Below, in pieces: positions 16,014 through 23,812 of a stretch of 24,356 bases of DNA (position 1 is the first letter of the stretch; the number at the start of each line of letters is the position of its first letter). Below the pieces are notes generated by a model. It saw only the letters and a program-made list of their open reading frames with translations. It had not been told where the DNA came from and searched no databases. The translations under genes and the position numbers were made by a program. This DNA is from an uncultured Actinomyces sp. (GTDB lineage: Bacteria; Actinomycetota; Actinomycetes; Actinomycetales; Actinomycetaceae): the NCBI GenBank assembly GCA_902773415.1, contig CACYEE010000227.1:1-24356 (forward strand), in the 5' to 3' direction.

Positions 16014-16034
16014 AGCCTACTTTATGGGTAGGCT
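16014..16034. promoter_or_regulatory. Palindromic divergent promoter between DUF3866 gene and pafB
   Basis: AGCCTAC (16014-16020) and GTAGGCT (16028-16034) form a perfect 7-bp inverted repeat with a 7-base spacer. Each arm carries a TAGGCT hexamer that fits a -10 element (TANNNT). The minus-strand copy is seven bases before the DUF3866 GTG (leaderless), and the plus-strand copy would start pafB mRNA near 16041 with a ~38-nt leader. The symmetry could also be an operator. Confidence 0.5.
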
Positions 16035-16078
16035 ACGGTGCTGGAAGCCACACGCGGGAAGGAGGCAGGAGTCCCGAC

Positions 16079-17164
16079 ATGGCGAGCGATAGGAACGCCA
16101 ACACCAGGGCGCGCAATGCGGATGCGCAGCGGCGCAGGCTGCTTCTGTCCCAGACGATCGCGAACCTGGTTCCCGAAAGGGAATACCAGGAAACCGAGCT
16201 GCTGCACGCATCCGGGGCATATGCGGAGATTCTTGACGAGGGAGGCAAGGACTGCGCTCTCGGTCTCCTTCGCGGCGATCTCGCAGCGCTTCGAGACGAG
16301 GGCTGCGAGCTCAAAAGCGAGAAGGACGGCGAGGTAACGACGTGGACATACGTGCCGGGCATGCTTTTCGAACCCAAGGTGACGGCACTGAACATCGGGA
16401 TTCTTCGCCTTCTCATCCATGAGAACCGTCGCAATTCGGATGGCGGGCTCGGACGTCTGACCGCGGGAGACTTCGAGCTTGAGCGCGCATTCATCAAGCT
16501 CGGCGGGCGAAGGGGAAAGATCGCCATTCCCGACATCGTCGGAAAGGAGAACTTCGGCAACCGTCCGTCGATGACCCGGACCGAACCGGCTTCGAGGATG
16601 CTGTTCAGAATCATCGATGCCATCCAGGATCGCGAGAGGATCCGTTTCGGCTACCGGTCTGCCGGAAGCAGGGAATCGACGCCGCGCACGCTCGACCCCC
16701 AGCTCGTGTTCCGCTATCTCGGCAACGACTACGTTTCCGGTTTCGCGGCCCGCGCCGGCACCGCCGAGGAGGCCTTCGAGTGGCGCACGTTCCGGCTTTC
16801 GCGCATCACGACGCCGTACGACGAGGTGGAGCGTGTCGCCGCCTCCGGCTTGCTTTCTTCGGACAGGCTTGCCGCGGTCCTGTCGGAAGCGAGCCAGGAC
16901 AGGACCGTGTTCTACCGGATCGCCGAAGTCGACGTTGCCGTCCGTGCCGGAACCTGCATGCCGATCCGCAAGCTCGGAACTCCCGTCCGGGCGGGCGAAG
17001 GAACAATGGAGGGCTGGGACCGGTTCCTGCTCAGAAACGTCGACCGGCAGCTGCTGTGGGAAAAGCTCGTCTATTTTGGGCGCGACATGCGGCTGCTCGG
17101 CCCCGAGGACGTCCTGGCCGACTACAGGAAGAGACTCGCCCACCTGTCCGGATTGGGGAAATGA
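16079..17164 (+). CDS. pafB: PafB-like WYL-domain transcriptional regulator
   Basis: A 361-residue protein with an N-terminal winged-helix-like region (residues ~8-75: RRLLLSQTIANLVPEREYQE...LLRGDLAALRDEGCELKSE). Its central/C-terminal region is WYL-like: AIQDRERIRFGYRS, TLDPQLVFRYLGNDYVSGFAAR, EWRTFRLSRITTPY. In mycobacteria PafB and PafC act together to activate DNA-damage response genes. The canonical W-Y-L triplet reads DYV here, so the domain is divergent. The ATG at 16079 follows CAGGAG seven bases upstream; the frame stays open far upstream across the opposite-strand gene, which is a GC artefact. It overlaps pafC by 4 bases. Confidence 0.78.
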   Translation: MASDRNANTRARNADAQRRRLLLSQTIANLVPEREYQETELLHASGAYAEILDEGGKDCALGLLRGDLAALRDEGCELKSEKDGEVTTWTYVPGMLFEPKVTALNIGILRLLIHENRRNSDGGLGRLTAGDFELERAFIKLGGRRGKIAIPDIVGKENFGNRPSMTRTEPASRMLFRIIDAIQDRERIRFGYRSAGSRESTPRTLDPQLVFRYLGNDYVSGFAARAGTAEEAFEWRTFRLSRITTPYDEVERVAASGLLSSDRLAAVLSEASQDRTVFYRIAEVDVAVRAGTCMPIRKLGTPVRAGEGTMEGWDRFLLRNVDRQLLWEKLVYFGRDMRLLGPEDVLADYRKRLAHLSGLGK

Positions 17165-18231
17165 TGCCTGGGAAGAAGAACGGAGCATCGTCCGATTTCG
17201 GCTACAAGATCGCGATCTTGAGGCTTCTCGCGACCGCGCCCCAGACTCTCGGATCGCTGTCGGCCCAGCTTGGCCTGCCGATCGAGAAGACCCACGAGCA
17301 CCTTCGCGAAATACACAATGCCGAGAGGGTCGAGGCTGACGGGATGCGGGAGTTTGCCTTTACCGTCTTCTACGAGAATCCGGACGAGGACGCCGACGAG
17401 GTGCTGTACTTCGACGACGGCTCGCAGGTGCCGCCGCCGGAGTTTTTCGTCAATGTCGATTCGAACGCGAATGTTCCCGAAGCGCTGCTGACGATGCGGG
17501 AGCTCATTCTCGTCGCTCTCATGATCGACGACGTCCTGGAACTCGTCCCGCCGGGCGCGGACCGCGAGACGCTCAAGCAGCTTCACAAGTCCTTCGAGCA
17601 GGCTGCACGCGAACGGGGGTTTGCGCACCTGATCGAGCGTTCGGACGACGACGTCATCGCCTACAGCCTTCTGAGCACGCTGGAAAACGCTATCAGGACG
17701 GGAAGCATCTGCTCGATCGCCTACTCGGGCTTTGACGAAACGGAGGTCCGAGAAAGCGTCACGGTATTCAGGCGCTACCTGCCCGATCTTCTGGTCGGCG
17801 GGCCCCGGCCGACGCTTTTCGGCCTGCAAGAGGCGGACGGCAGCGACAAGCTCGAAGACGGCATCGCGCGCCGCCTCCGGCTCGACAGGATCGGCGCGGT
17901 CGACATTGCGGGAACGGCAGGCAAACGCGCACGCCAGCGCGCACGAAGGCAGGAGCTCGATTCCCGAAGGGAAACCGACGACTGGCGCAGGCAAGGGCGC
18001 GAAGCGACCCTGCACCTGGCGCCGCAGGCCAGATGGATCGCCGAAGAGCTCCACGAAACGCCGTGGCGCGAAGGCGACGGGGAGCTCGTCGGAACGATTC
18101 GTTTCCGCAACTACGGCTTCCTTGCCCGCGTGGCTCTTCAGGCCGGAGAATATCTCCTCGACGTCGAGCCTGCCGACGTCCGCGCCGAACTGAACCGAAT
18201 CTTTGCGACGCTCGAAAAGGAATACGCGTGA
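17161..18231 (+). CDS. pafC: PafC-like WYL-domain transcriptional regulator
   Basis: A 356-residue partner of PafB. The N-terminus has a helix-turn-helix-like segment (YKIAILRLLATAPQTLGSLSAQLGLPIEKTHEHLREIHNAE). The middle part (TMRELILVALMIDDVLELVPPGADRETLKQLHKSF) matches the helical linker of PafC proteins. The WYL-like part (SICSIAYSGFD...RRLRLDRIGAVD) is poorly conserved and lacks an obvious WYL triplet. A strongly basic stretch rich in Arg (residues ~253-285, KRARQRARRQELDSRRE) follows. The ATG at 17161 overlaps the pafB stop; a second ATG at 17164 is equally possible. The assignment leans on tandem context. Confidence 0.72.
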   Translation: MMPGKKNGASSDFGYKIAILRLLATAPQTLGSLSAQLGLPIEKTHEHLREIHNAERVEADGMREFAFTVFYENPDEDADEVLYFDDGSQVPPPEFFVNVDSNANVPEALLTMRELILVALMIDDVLELVPPGADRETLKQLHKSFEQAARERGFAHLIERSDDDVIAYSLLSTLENAIRTGSICSIAYSGFDETEVRESVTVFRRYLPDLLVGGPRPTLFGLQEADGSDKLEDGIARRLRLDRIGAVDIAGTAGKRARQRARRQELDSRRETDDWRRQGREATLHLAPQARWIAEELHETPWREGDGELVGTIRFRNYGFLARVALQAGEYLLDVEPADVRAELNRIFATLEKEYA

Positions 18232-18632
18232 CCGTCACGATTGTTCTCGCATTCTGGATTCTTGCCATGTGCGCCATCCTGGCCTATCTCGCATGGAACC
18301 TCCGCAAGCTGTGGAGGAGCGCGAAGAGGTTCGGCAGGCAAGCAGCGAGGCTCGCGCAGGCACCTTCCGATGCCGCGCGTCGCCACGCGCCTCGCGAAAG
18401 GGATCGGCCGACCCCTGCGCCCTTCCACGACTTCAGGCGCCGCCAGGCGAACGAAGACCGCGCGCGAGTGCGCGCCGAGAGGTCCATGCGACGCGCAGGA
18501 CGGCTCGATCGGGCGACGCGGCGTTGGCAGGCGGAAGGAGATACGCCCTACGCGCACCTTGACCGAAAGCAGGCGCTGGCAAGCTATCATGCTCGTAAAA
18601 GGGAATCCGGTCGCGACAGGAGGACGCAGTGA
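18228..18632 (+). CDS. Small single-span membrane protein with arginine-rich tail, unknown function
   Basis: A 134-residue protein. One hydrophobic helix covers residues ~4-24 (TIVLAFWILAMCAILAYLAW), followed by a long, very basic tail (NLRKLWRSAKRFGRQAARLA, then many Arg/Ala residues) that should lie in the cytoplasm. It has the size and position (after pafC, before helY) of mycobacterial tatA, and one N-terminal span, but lacks the TatA FG hinge and its amphipathic helix pattern, so I do not call it TatA. The GTG start overlaps the pafC stop (GTGA), and its stop overlaps the next small gene. I do not recognise the family. Confidence 0.65.
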   Translation: MTVTIVLAFWILAMCAILAYLAWNLRKLWRSAKRFGRQAARLAQAPSDAARRHAPRERDRPTPAPFHDFRRRQANEDRARVRAERSMRRAGRLDRATRRWQAEGDTPYAHLDRKQALASYHARKRESGRDRRTQ

Positions 18633-18790
18633 AGACGATTGGCGTCGCAATGGCCGCCGTCGGGGCAATCGCATCCGGCGGCATTCCCCTGCGCATGGAC
18701 GCGCCCGCCGCGATGTCCGACGGAGAACCCGTCTGCGGGCTTCCGCTGACGGTTCGATGCCTGCCCGACGCCCTGAACCTTCTGGCCTGA
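18629..18790 (+). CDS. 53-residue putative exported peptide, unknown function
   Basis: A short frame with an excellent ribosome-binding site (AGGAGG 18618-18623, spacing 5) and a GTG start overlapping the previous stop (GTGA). The N-terminus MKTIGVAMAAVGAIASGG looks like a short signal peptide. The rest contains two cysteines (C36 in EPVCGLP, C44 in TVRCLP), possibly a disulfide. It ends 12 bases before helY. No family is recognised. Support comes from the site, the overlap and the signal-like start; conservation is untested. Confidence 0.55.
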   Translation: MKTIGVAMAAVGAIASGGIPLRMDAPAAMSDGEPVCGLPLTVRCLPDALNLLA

Positions 18791-18802
18791 AGCGGCTCGC
18801 CG

Positions 18803-21391
18803 ATGACTTTCGACGCATACGAGCAGCGCTATCGCGACCGCGGAATCACCCTGGATGCCTTCCAGGCCGACGCTTGCCATGCGCTTGACGGGGGCCGCGA
18901 TGTCCTCGTTGTCGCTCCGACAGGCTCGGGCAAGACCGTCGTCGCCCAATACGGTGTTCATCTTGCCATCGAACAGGGGACGCGATGCGTGTATACGGCA
19001 CCCGTCAAGGCGCTTTCCAACCAGAAGTACCATGAGCTTGCGCAATGGCTCGGCCAGGGCAGCGTCGGCCTTCTTACCGGGGACACGACCGTCAACCGCG
19101 ACGCGCAGATTCTCGTCATGACCACCGAGGTTCTGCGCAACATGCTGCTTCGCGCCTCGCCTGACATCGACGAGGTCGGATACGTCGTGCTCGACGAGGT
19201 CCACTATCTCGCCGACCGGGACCGCGGCCCGGTCTGGGAGGAAATCATCCTGTCCCTGCCGCCTCATGCGCGCCTCGTTTCGCTCTCGGCCACCATCTCG
19301 AACACGCAGGAGCTGCTTTCCTGGTTCCGGTTGGTCCGCGGTGCCACCACCCTCGTCGAATCCCACGTGAGGCCCGTACCCCTCGAACAGCACGTGGTCG
19401 TCGGCACCAGGCTCCATCCTCTGTACGATTCGGACCTTCCCGAGCCTTCCAAGGCCGTGCGCTACGCGCTCGGCAATCTTGACGAACGCTCCCGGCGTGT
19501 CGGCCCGAAGACGCGCCGGAACGTCCTGCGCGCGCTTGTGCCCAACGACCTTCTTCCGGCCATCGAATTCATCTTCTCCCGCAAGGGATGCGACAGGGCC
19601 GTGGCCGATCTCCAGAGGCTCGGCATCCGCCTGACGAGCGACGCCGAGCGCGATGCCATTGCCGCCCAGATCGCGCCGATCCGGGATTCCCTGTCCGCCT
19701 CCGATCGGCGCGCCATCCGATTCGAGAAGACCGCCGAGGCCCTCGTGAAGGGATTCGCGGCCCATCACGCCGGAGTCCTGCCTGCCATCAGGGAACTTAC
19801 CGAGCGGCTCATGGAACAGGGCCTGCTCAAGCTCGTCTACGCCACGGGCACGCTGGCCCTCGGCATCGACATGCCGGTGCGCACCGTTGTCCTGGAGGGC
19901 CTTGAGCGTTGGGACGGCAACGGCTTCGTCGATCTCACCGGACGCGAATACATCCAGCTCATCGGCAGGGCCGGACGCCGCGGCAAGGACAAGGTCGGCC
20001 ACGCCCTCGTCATCGGAACCTACGGCCTCGACCCCTTCCTTCTTGCCGATCTCGGCTCCGGTTCCGTCGAACCGCTCATCTCCGCATTCCAGCCTTCCTA
20101 CAACACCGTGGTCAACCTGCTCGCGCATCTGGACTACCGGCAGGCAAGGGCGCTCGTCTCCCGATCCTTCGCCCAGTACCAGCGCAACGAGGAGCTCGGC
20201 AAGATCGAAGGGCGGCGCGCGAAGGTGGAAGCGGCGCTGATCGAAGAGAGCCACAGGCTCGAATGCGACTTCGGCCCGTTCACGGAATACCTGAGGTTGC
20301 GGCGCGCCGCGCCCCGGGCATCCAAGAAGGCGCGCCAAAAGGCAAAGGGGAGCTATCTCCGCCGCATTGCCGCCTCGTTCCGGCAGGCGCGCAACGGGCT
20401 CGGCTACGCCTATGCGATTTCCGGCCAGCTTACCTACGGCCTCGTCCTTTCGCGAAGCCCGAGGAAGCTGCGGGTCATCGACTGGTCGGGGCAGGTGTAC
20501 TGGCTTCTGGAGAAGGACCTGTCCTCGGAAATGCGCGAAATCGGTCCGGTTCCGATTCCGCAGGGCATGTCCCTCAAGACGGCTGCGGCGCGGGAAGCGA
20601 TTTGCGATTCGCTCTTCGATCTCTTCGCCGAACGCGACGAAGTGGGCCTTGACAGGGATCTCGAGCAATCCTGGGAACGTTTTGCCGAACCCGCGCCCTC
20701 GGCCCACTTGAATCATCCGTGCCACCGATGCGCCGACCTGCCTCGGCATCTCGAGGAAGCCCGGAGCTACCTTGCCCTTCTCGACGAAAAGGAGCGTCTT
20801 GCCGACCGCGCCGAGACCTTTGTCGATTCGGCCGGCAAGGATTTCGACGCGACGGTTGGCGTGCTGGCCGACATGGGCCTGCTTCAGCGTGGCGAGAACG
20901 GCGCGATTCGCCTCGGCCCCGGCGCGCCCGCCCTCCAGGCGCTCCATCTGGACTTGGATCTGCTTCTCTACCAGTGCCTGTCCGCCCTTGAGGCCGATGC
21001 GCTTACGGCCGAGGAGATGTCCGGATGGGCTTCCCAGTTCCTCGGCGACGACCGGCTGGGCTCTTGTGCGCCCGCACAGAAGAATCTTCGCGGCCTGACC
21101 AATGACGCGCGCAGGGAAACCGAGTTCCTTTGCGTCCTCGAAAGCGCCTGGGGCATCGAACGCACGAAGGAGGTCACGCCCGGATGCGTCGGCACCTTCG
21201 TCGCCTGGGCCCAGGGAGCTCCGCTGGAGGACTGCCTGGCTTCCAGCCGCCTGTCTGCCGGAGACTTCATTACTGCCGCACGCAGGCTCGTCGATCTTCT
21301 CGGGCAGATTGCGCTTGCGGGCGAAGGCACGTGGATCGCCTCGGCCGCTCATGAGGCACGACGCCTCGTGCGGCGCGGAGAGCTTGAGTGA
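18803..21391 (+). CDS. helY: HelY-like DEVH-box (Ski2/Mtr4-type) RNA/DNA helicase
   Basis: An 862-residue superfamily 2 helicase, close to the length of mycobacterial HelY. Motif I APTGSGKT is at residues 38-45 and motif II DEVH at 131-134, then SATISNTQELLSW (motif III). The second RecA domain has AAHHAGVLPAIRELTERLMEQG, YATGTLALGIDMP (motif V) and QLIGRAGRRGKD (motif VI). The C-terminal half has the helical Ski2-like region (DSCTH-type domain). The family is thought to act in RNA processing; the exact substrate is unknown. The ATG at 18803 is preceded by only a weak site, consistent with coupling to the upstream small gene. It overlaps lnt by 4 bases. Confidence 0.92.
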   Translation: MTFDAYEQRYRDRGITLDAFQADACHALDGGRDVLVVAPTGSGKTVVAQYGVHLAIEQGTRCVYTAPVKALSNQKYHELAQWLGQGSVGLLTGDTTVNRDAQILVMTTEVLRNMLLRASPDIDEVGYVVLDEVHYLADRDRGPVWEEIILSLPPHARLVSLSATISNTQELLSWFRLVRGATTLVESHVRPVPLEQHVVVGTRLHPLYDSDLPEPSKAVRYALGNLDERSRRVGPKTRRNVLRALVPNDLLPAIEFIFSRKGCDRAVADLQRLGIRLTSDAERDAIAAQIAPIRDSLSASDRRAIRFEKTAEALVKGFAAHHAGVLPAIRELTERLMEQGLLKLVYATGTLALGIDMPVRTVVLEGLERWDGNGFVDLTGREYIQLIGRAGRRGKDKVGHALVIGTYGLDPFLLADLGSGSVEPLISAFQPSYNTVVNLLAHLDYRQARALVSRSFAQYQRNEELGKIEGRRAKVEAALIEESHRLECDFGPFTEYLRLRRAAPRASKKARQKAKGSYLRRIAASFRQARNGLGYAYAISGQLTYGLVLSRSPRKLRVIDWSGQVYWLLEKDLSSEMREIGPVPIPQGMSLKTAAAREAICDSLFDLFAERDEVGLDRDLEQSWERFAEPAPSAHLNHPCHRCADLPRHLEEARSYLALLDEKERLADRAETFVDSAGKDFDATVGVLADMGLLQRGENGAIRLGPGAPALQALHLDLDLLLYQCLSALEADALTAEEMSGWASQFLGDDRLGSCAPAQKNLRGLTNDARRETEFLCVLESAWGIERTKEVTPGCVGTFVAWAQGAPLEDCLASSRLSAGDFITAARRLVDLLGQIALAGEGTWIASAAHEARRLVRRGELE

Positions 21392-22920
21392 GGTTCCGCC
21401 GCCAGGCAGCCTCCGTCGCTTCCGGCGTTGCGGTCTGGGCCTCGTTCGCTCCGGGCCATCTGTGGCCCGCAGCCTTCATTGGAATCATCGGGCTGCTCCG
21501 CGTTCTTTCCGGGCGGACGTTTCCGGGCGCTATCGGCTACGGTTTCCTTTTCGGGGTCGGCTGGTTCGCCCCGCTTCTGTGGTGGGCATGGACGGCTTCG
21601 GGCACGCCGGTTGCCTGGCTTGCGCTTGTTGCCTTCGAATCGCTCTTTCCTGCACTGCTCGCCGTGTTTTGGCTCGGGCTTGCGCGTCTCGGGGACGAAT
21701 ACGGCCCGTGGATGCGTGCCATCGGACTTGCCGCCACGTTCGCCGCAATGGAGCAGCTGCGGGCCACGTGGCCTTTTGGCGGGCTTCCTTGGGGCCTTCT
21801 TGGATTTGGCCAGACGAACGGGCCGCTTCTTCGCCTGGCTCCCTGGGGATCGACCCAGCTTGTCGCCTTCGTGCTTGTCGCGGCATCGGCGCTGTTCGAG
21901 TCGGCGCTGTTTTCCTGGCGACGCCGGTCGTGGCCTTCGCGGCTTGGCGCGCCGGCGGCCTCCGTTCTCATGGTCGTGCTTCCCTGGTTTCTTCCTTGCG
22001 CGTCGGCGGGGGAGGGGACCGTCCGGGCGGCTCTTGTCCAGGGAGAGGTTTCGCGGCCCGACGAACCGGTCGAAGGCTCGCGTTCCCTCGCCGTGACCGA
22101 GGGGCTGCGCCGCGAGGCATCCCGACTCGAGCCCGGCAGCTTCGATCTTCTCGTTCTCCCCGAATCCGCTTCCGATCGCGACTTCCGTTCGGACGGCGAA
22201 GCGGGAGCCATCGTCGCCGACCTCGCCGCAACCGCGGGAACCCCGGTGCTGCTCGGGACCCAGCACTACGGCGACGGGACCCGAACAAACGACTACGTCC
22301 TCTACGCTGACGGCATGGCGTCCCAAGCCTATTCAAAGCAGCATCCGGTTCCCTTCGGCGAATACGTTCCTGCGCGTCGTGTCCTGCGCGGGCTTACGGC
22401 TGCCGTCGACGCGATTTCCATTGACATGGTGCCCGGTACGGAACCCGCGGTTCTCGACGTGCCGGTTCGCCGTGGAGGGACGTCGCGCACCGTGAAGGTT
22501 GCCGTGCCGATCTGTTTCGAGATCGGAGACGGCGCAATCGTCGACGAGGCAATGCGGCAGGGGGCGGAGTTGCTCGTCGTCCCTACGAGCAACGCTCCCT
22601 TTGCCGATACGTCCGAATCTGCCCAGCAGTTCGACATCACGCGCTTTCGGGCGGCGCAGACCGGTCGCACCGCGATCCAGGTCTCCACGGTGGGAATCTC
22701 GGGTGCTGTCGGTCCCGATGGCGTCGTCCTCGCCCGGACCGGCCGATGGACAAGCGAGCATCGAATCGTCGAGGCTGGCCTGTCGAAGCGCCTGACGTAT
22801 TCCTCTCGCAACTGCGGGCAAATCGAGGCGCTTGCGTTGGCTTTGGGCGGAGTCTTTGCTGCGGTAGCATTGATGCAGGGTCGTCTCCGCCCGCGAACGC
22901 GGAAGAAAGGAAAGCCATGA
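21388..22920 (+). CDS. lnt: Apolipoprotein N-acyltransferase
   Basis: A membrane enzyme that adds the third acyl chain to lipoproteins. The 510-residue protein has several N-terminal membrane spans (from about residue 8 to 200) and a C-terminal nitrilase-like catalytic domain. The catalytic triad is visible: E259 in LPESASD, K317 in YSKQHPVPFGEY, C376 in VPICFE. A further hydrophobic segment (ALALALGGVFAAVAL) lies near the C-terminus. The GTG start overlaps the helY stop. In M. tuberculosis Lnt and Ppm1 are one fused protein; here they are two genes joined by an ATGA overlap. RibY is one lipoprotein substrate candidate in this window. Confidence 0.94.
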   Translation: MRFRRQAASVASGVAVWASFAPGHLWPAAFIGIIGLLRVLSGRTFPGAIGYGFLFGVGWFAPLLWWAWTASGTPVAWLALVAFESLFPALLAVFWLGLARLGDEYGPWMRAIGLAATFAAMEQLRATWPFGGLPWGLLGFGQTNGPLLRLAPWGSTQLVAFVLVAASALFESALFSWRRRSWPSRLGAPAASVLMVVLPWFLPCASAGEGTVRAALVQGEVSRPDEPVEGSRSLAVTEGLRREASRLEPGSFDLLVLPESASDRDFRSDGEAGAIVADLAATAGTPVLLGTQHYGDGTRTNDYVLYADGMASQAYSKQHPVPFGEYVPARRVLRGLTAAVDAISIDMVPGTEPAVLDVPVRRGGTSRTVKVAVPICFEIGDGAIVDEAMRQGAELLVVPTSNAPFADTSESAQQFDITRFRAAQTGRTAIQVSTVGISGAVGPDGVVLARTGRWTSEHRIVEAGLSKRLTYSSRNCGQIEALALALGGVFAAVALMQGRLRPRTRKKGKP

Positions 22921-23672
22921 AACCGCTGGTTGTCATTCCCACCTACAACGAGGTCGAGTCGTTGGCCCCGATTGTCGCACGGACACGTGCCGCCGTCCCG
23001 GAAGCCGAGATACTCGTCGCCGATGACGATTCGCCCGACGGCACGGGGGAGCTTGCCGACCGTCTTGCCGCCGAGGATCCGGCCATTCATGTCCTTCACC
23101 GCGAGGGAAAGGAAGGCCTTGGGCGGGCGTACGTCGCGGCTTTCCGTTGGGCGATGGAACGCGACTTCACGCATGTCGTCGAGATGGATGCGGACGGCTC
23201 GCACCGCCCCGAGCATCTTCCGCTCATGCTTGAGCGCGCCGCGATGAGCGATGCGCCGGCGCTTGTCATCGGTTCGCGCTATGTGCCCGGGGGAGAGATG
23301 GTCGGATGGCCGAAGTCCCGCGAGCTTCTTTCGCGTGCCGGAAACCTTTACATCAGGGCATGGCTTGGGCTTCCGGTTTCCGATGTGACGGCCGGTTTTC
23401 GCATCTACCGTCTCGATTTCCTGCGTTCGATGGATCTTGACGCGGTCGAGTCGAAAGGCTACTTCTTCCAGACGGACATGACCGCTGCGGTTCGCGACGC
23501 CGGGGGACTGATGGTCGAGATGCCGATTTCCTTCGAGGAACGCGCGGCGGGGGAGTCGAAGCTTTCGGGAAGCATCTTCGCCGAGTCGCTTCTTCGCACG
23601 ACGAAGATGGGTCTGGCGTACCGTGGTTCGCAGATTCGAGAGGCGTTATCGCGTTCCGGGCCGCAAGAATAG
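22917..23672 (+). CDS. ppm1: Polyprenol-phosphate mannosyltransferase
   Basis: A GT2-family enzyme of 251 residues that transfers mannose from GDP-mannose to polyprenyl phosphate, supplying lipoglycan and protein mannosylation at the membrane. The GT-A fold motifs are VVIPTYNEVESL at the N-terminus, ADDDSPDGTGELAD, and the metal-binding VEMDADGSHRPEHLP. SDVTAGFRIYRLDFL and YFFQTDMTAAVRDAG follow. The ATG overlaps the lnt stop, with AAAGGA about six bases upstream. No C-terminal membrane spans are present, as in the actinobacterial catalytic domain that works with Lnt. Confidence 0.92.
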   Translation: MKPLVVIPTYNEVESLAPIVARTRAAVPEAEILVADDDSPDGTGELADRLAAEDPAIHVLHREGKEGLGRAYVAAFRWAMERDFTHVVEMDADGSHRPEHLPLMLERAAMSDAPALVIGSRYVPGGEMVGWPKSRELLSRAGNLYIRAWLGLPVSDVTAGFRIYRLDFLRSMDLDAVESKGYFFQTDMTAAVRDAGGLMVEMPISFEERAAGESKLSGSIFAESLLRTTKMGLAYRGSQIREALSRSGPQE

Positions 23673-23737
23673 CAATCCGTTGGCCCCGTGAGCTTGCGGG
23701 GCTTCCGGGGCGGCTTATTGCGCACGTTATGTCATAA

Positions 23738-23782
23738 AGGGGTTTGACCTGCGGAAACAGTATTCTTGCAGGTCAAACCCCT
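23738..23782. repeat. Perfect 15-bp inverted repeat between convergent ppm1 and rbpA
   Basis: AGGGGTTTGACCTGC (23738-23752) and its exact reverse complement (23768-23782) flank a 15-base loop. It lies between the ends of two convergent genes, so a two-way terminator is the natural reading. Neither side has a long T-run: the minus strand continues TTATGAC and the plus strand CGAATG. It could instead be a dispersed palindromic element. Confidence 0.6.
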
Positions 23783-23812
23783 CGAATGTGCAGGTTTCGG
23801 CTTCGCGGCGCG

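Noticed and set aside
14780..16078. Very long N-terminal extension of pafB, open for 433 codons upstream of the chosen start
   Set aside because: It runs antisense through the DUF3866 gene, which has clear family conservation; PafB normal length and the ribosome-binding site support the start at 16079. Long open frames opposite genes are common at this GC content.
18587..21352. 921-codon minus-strand frame opposite helY
   Set aside because: It mirrors the helicase gene, whose motifs are complete on the plus strand; the translation matches no family I recognise.
23738..23782. CRISPR repeat or IS end
   Set aside because: Only a single inverted repeat is present, with no regular direct repeats, no transposase and no target duplication visible.
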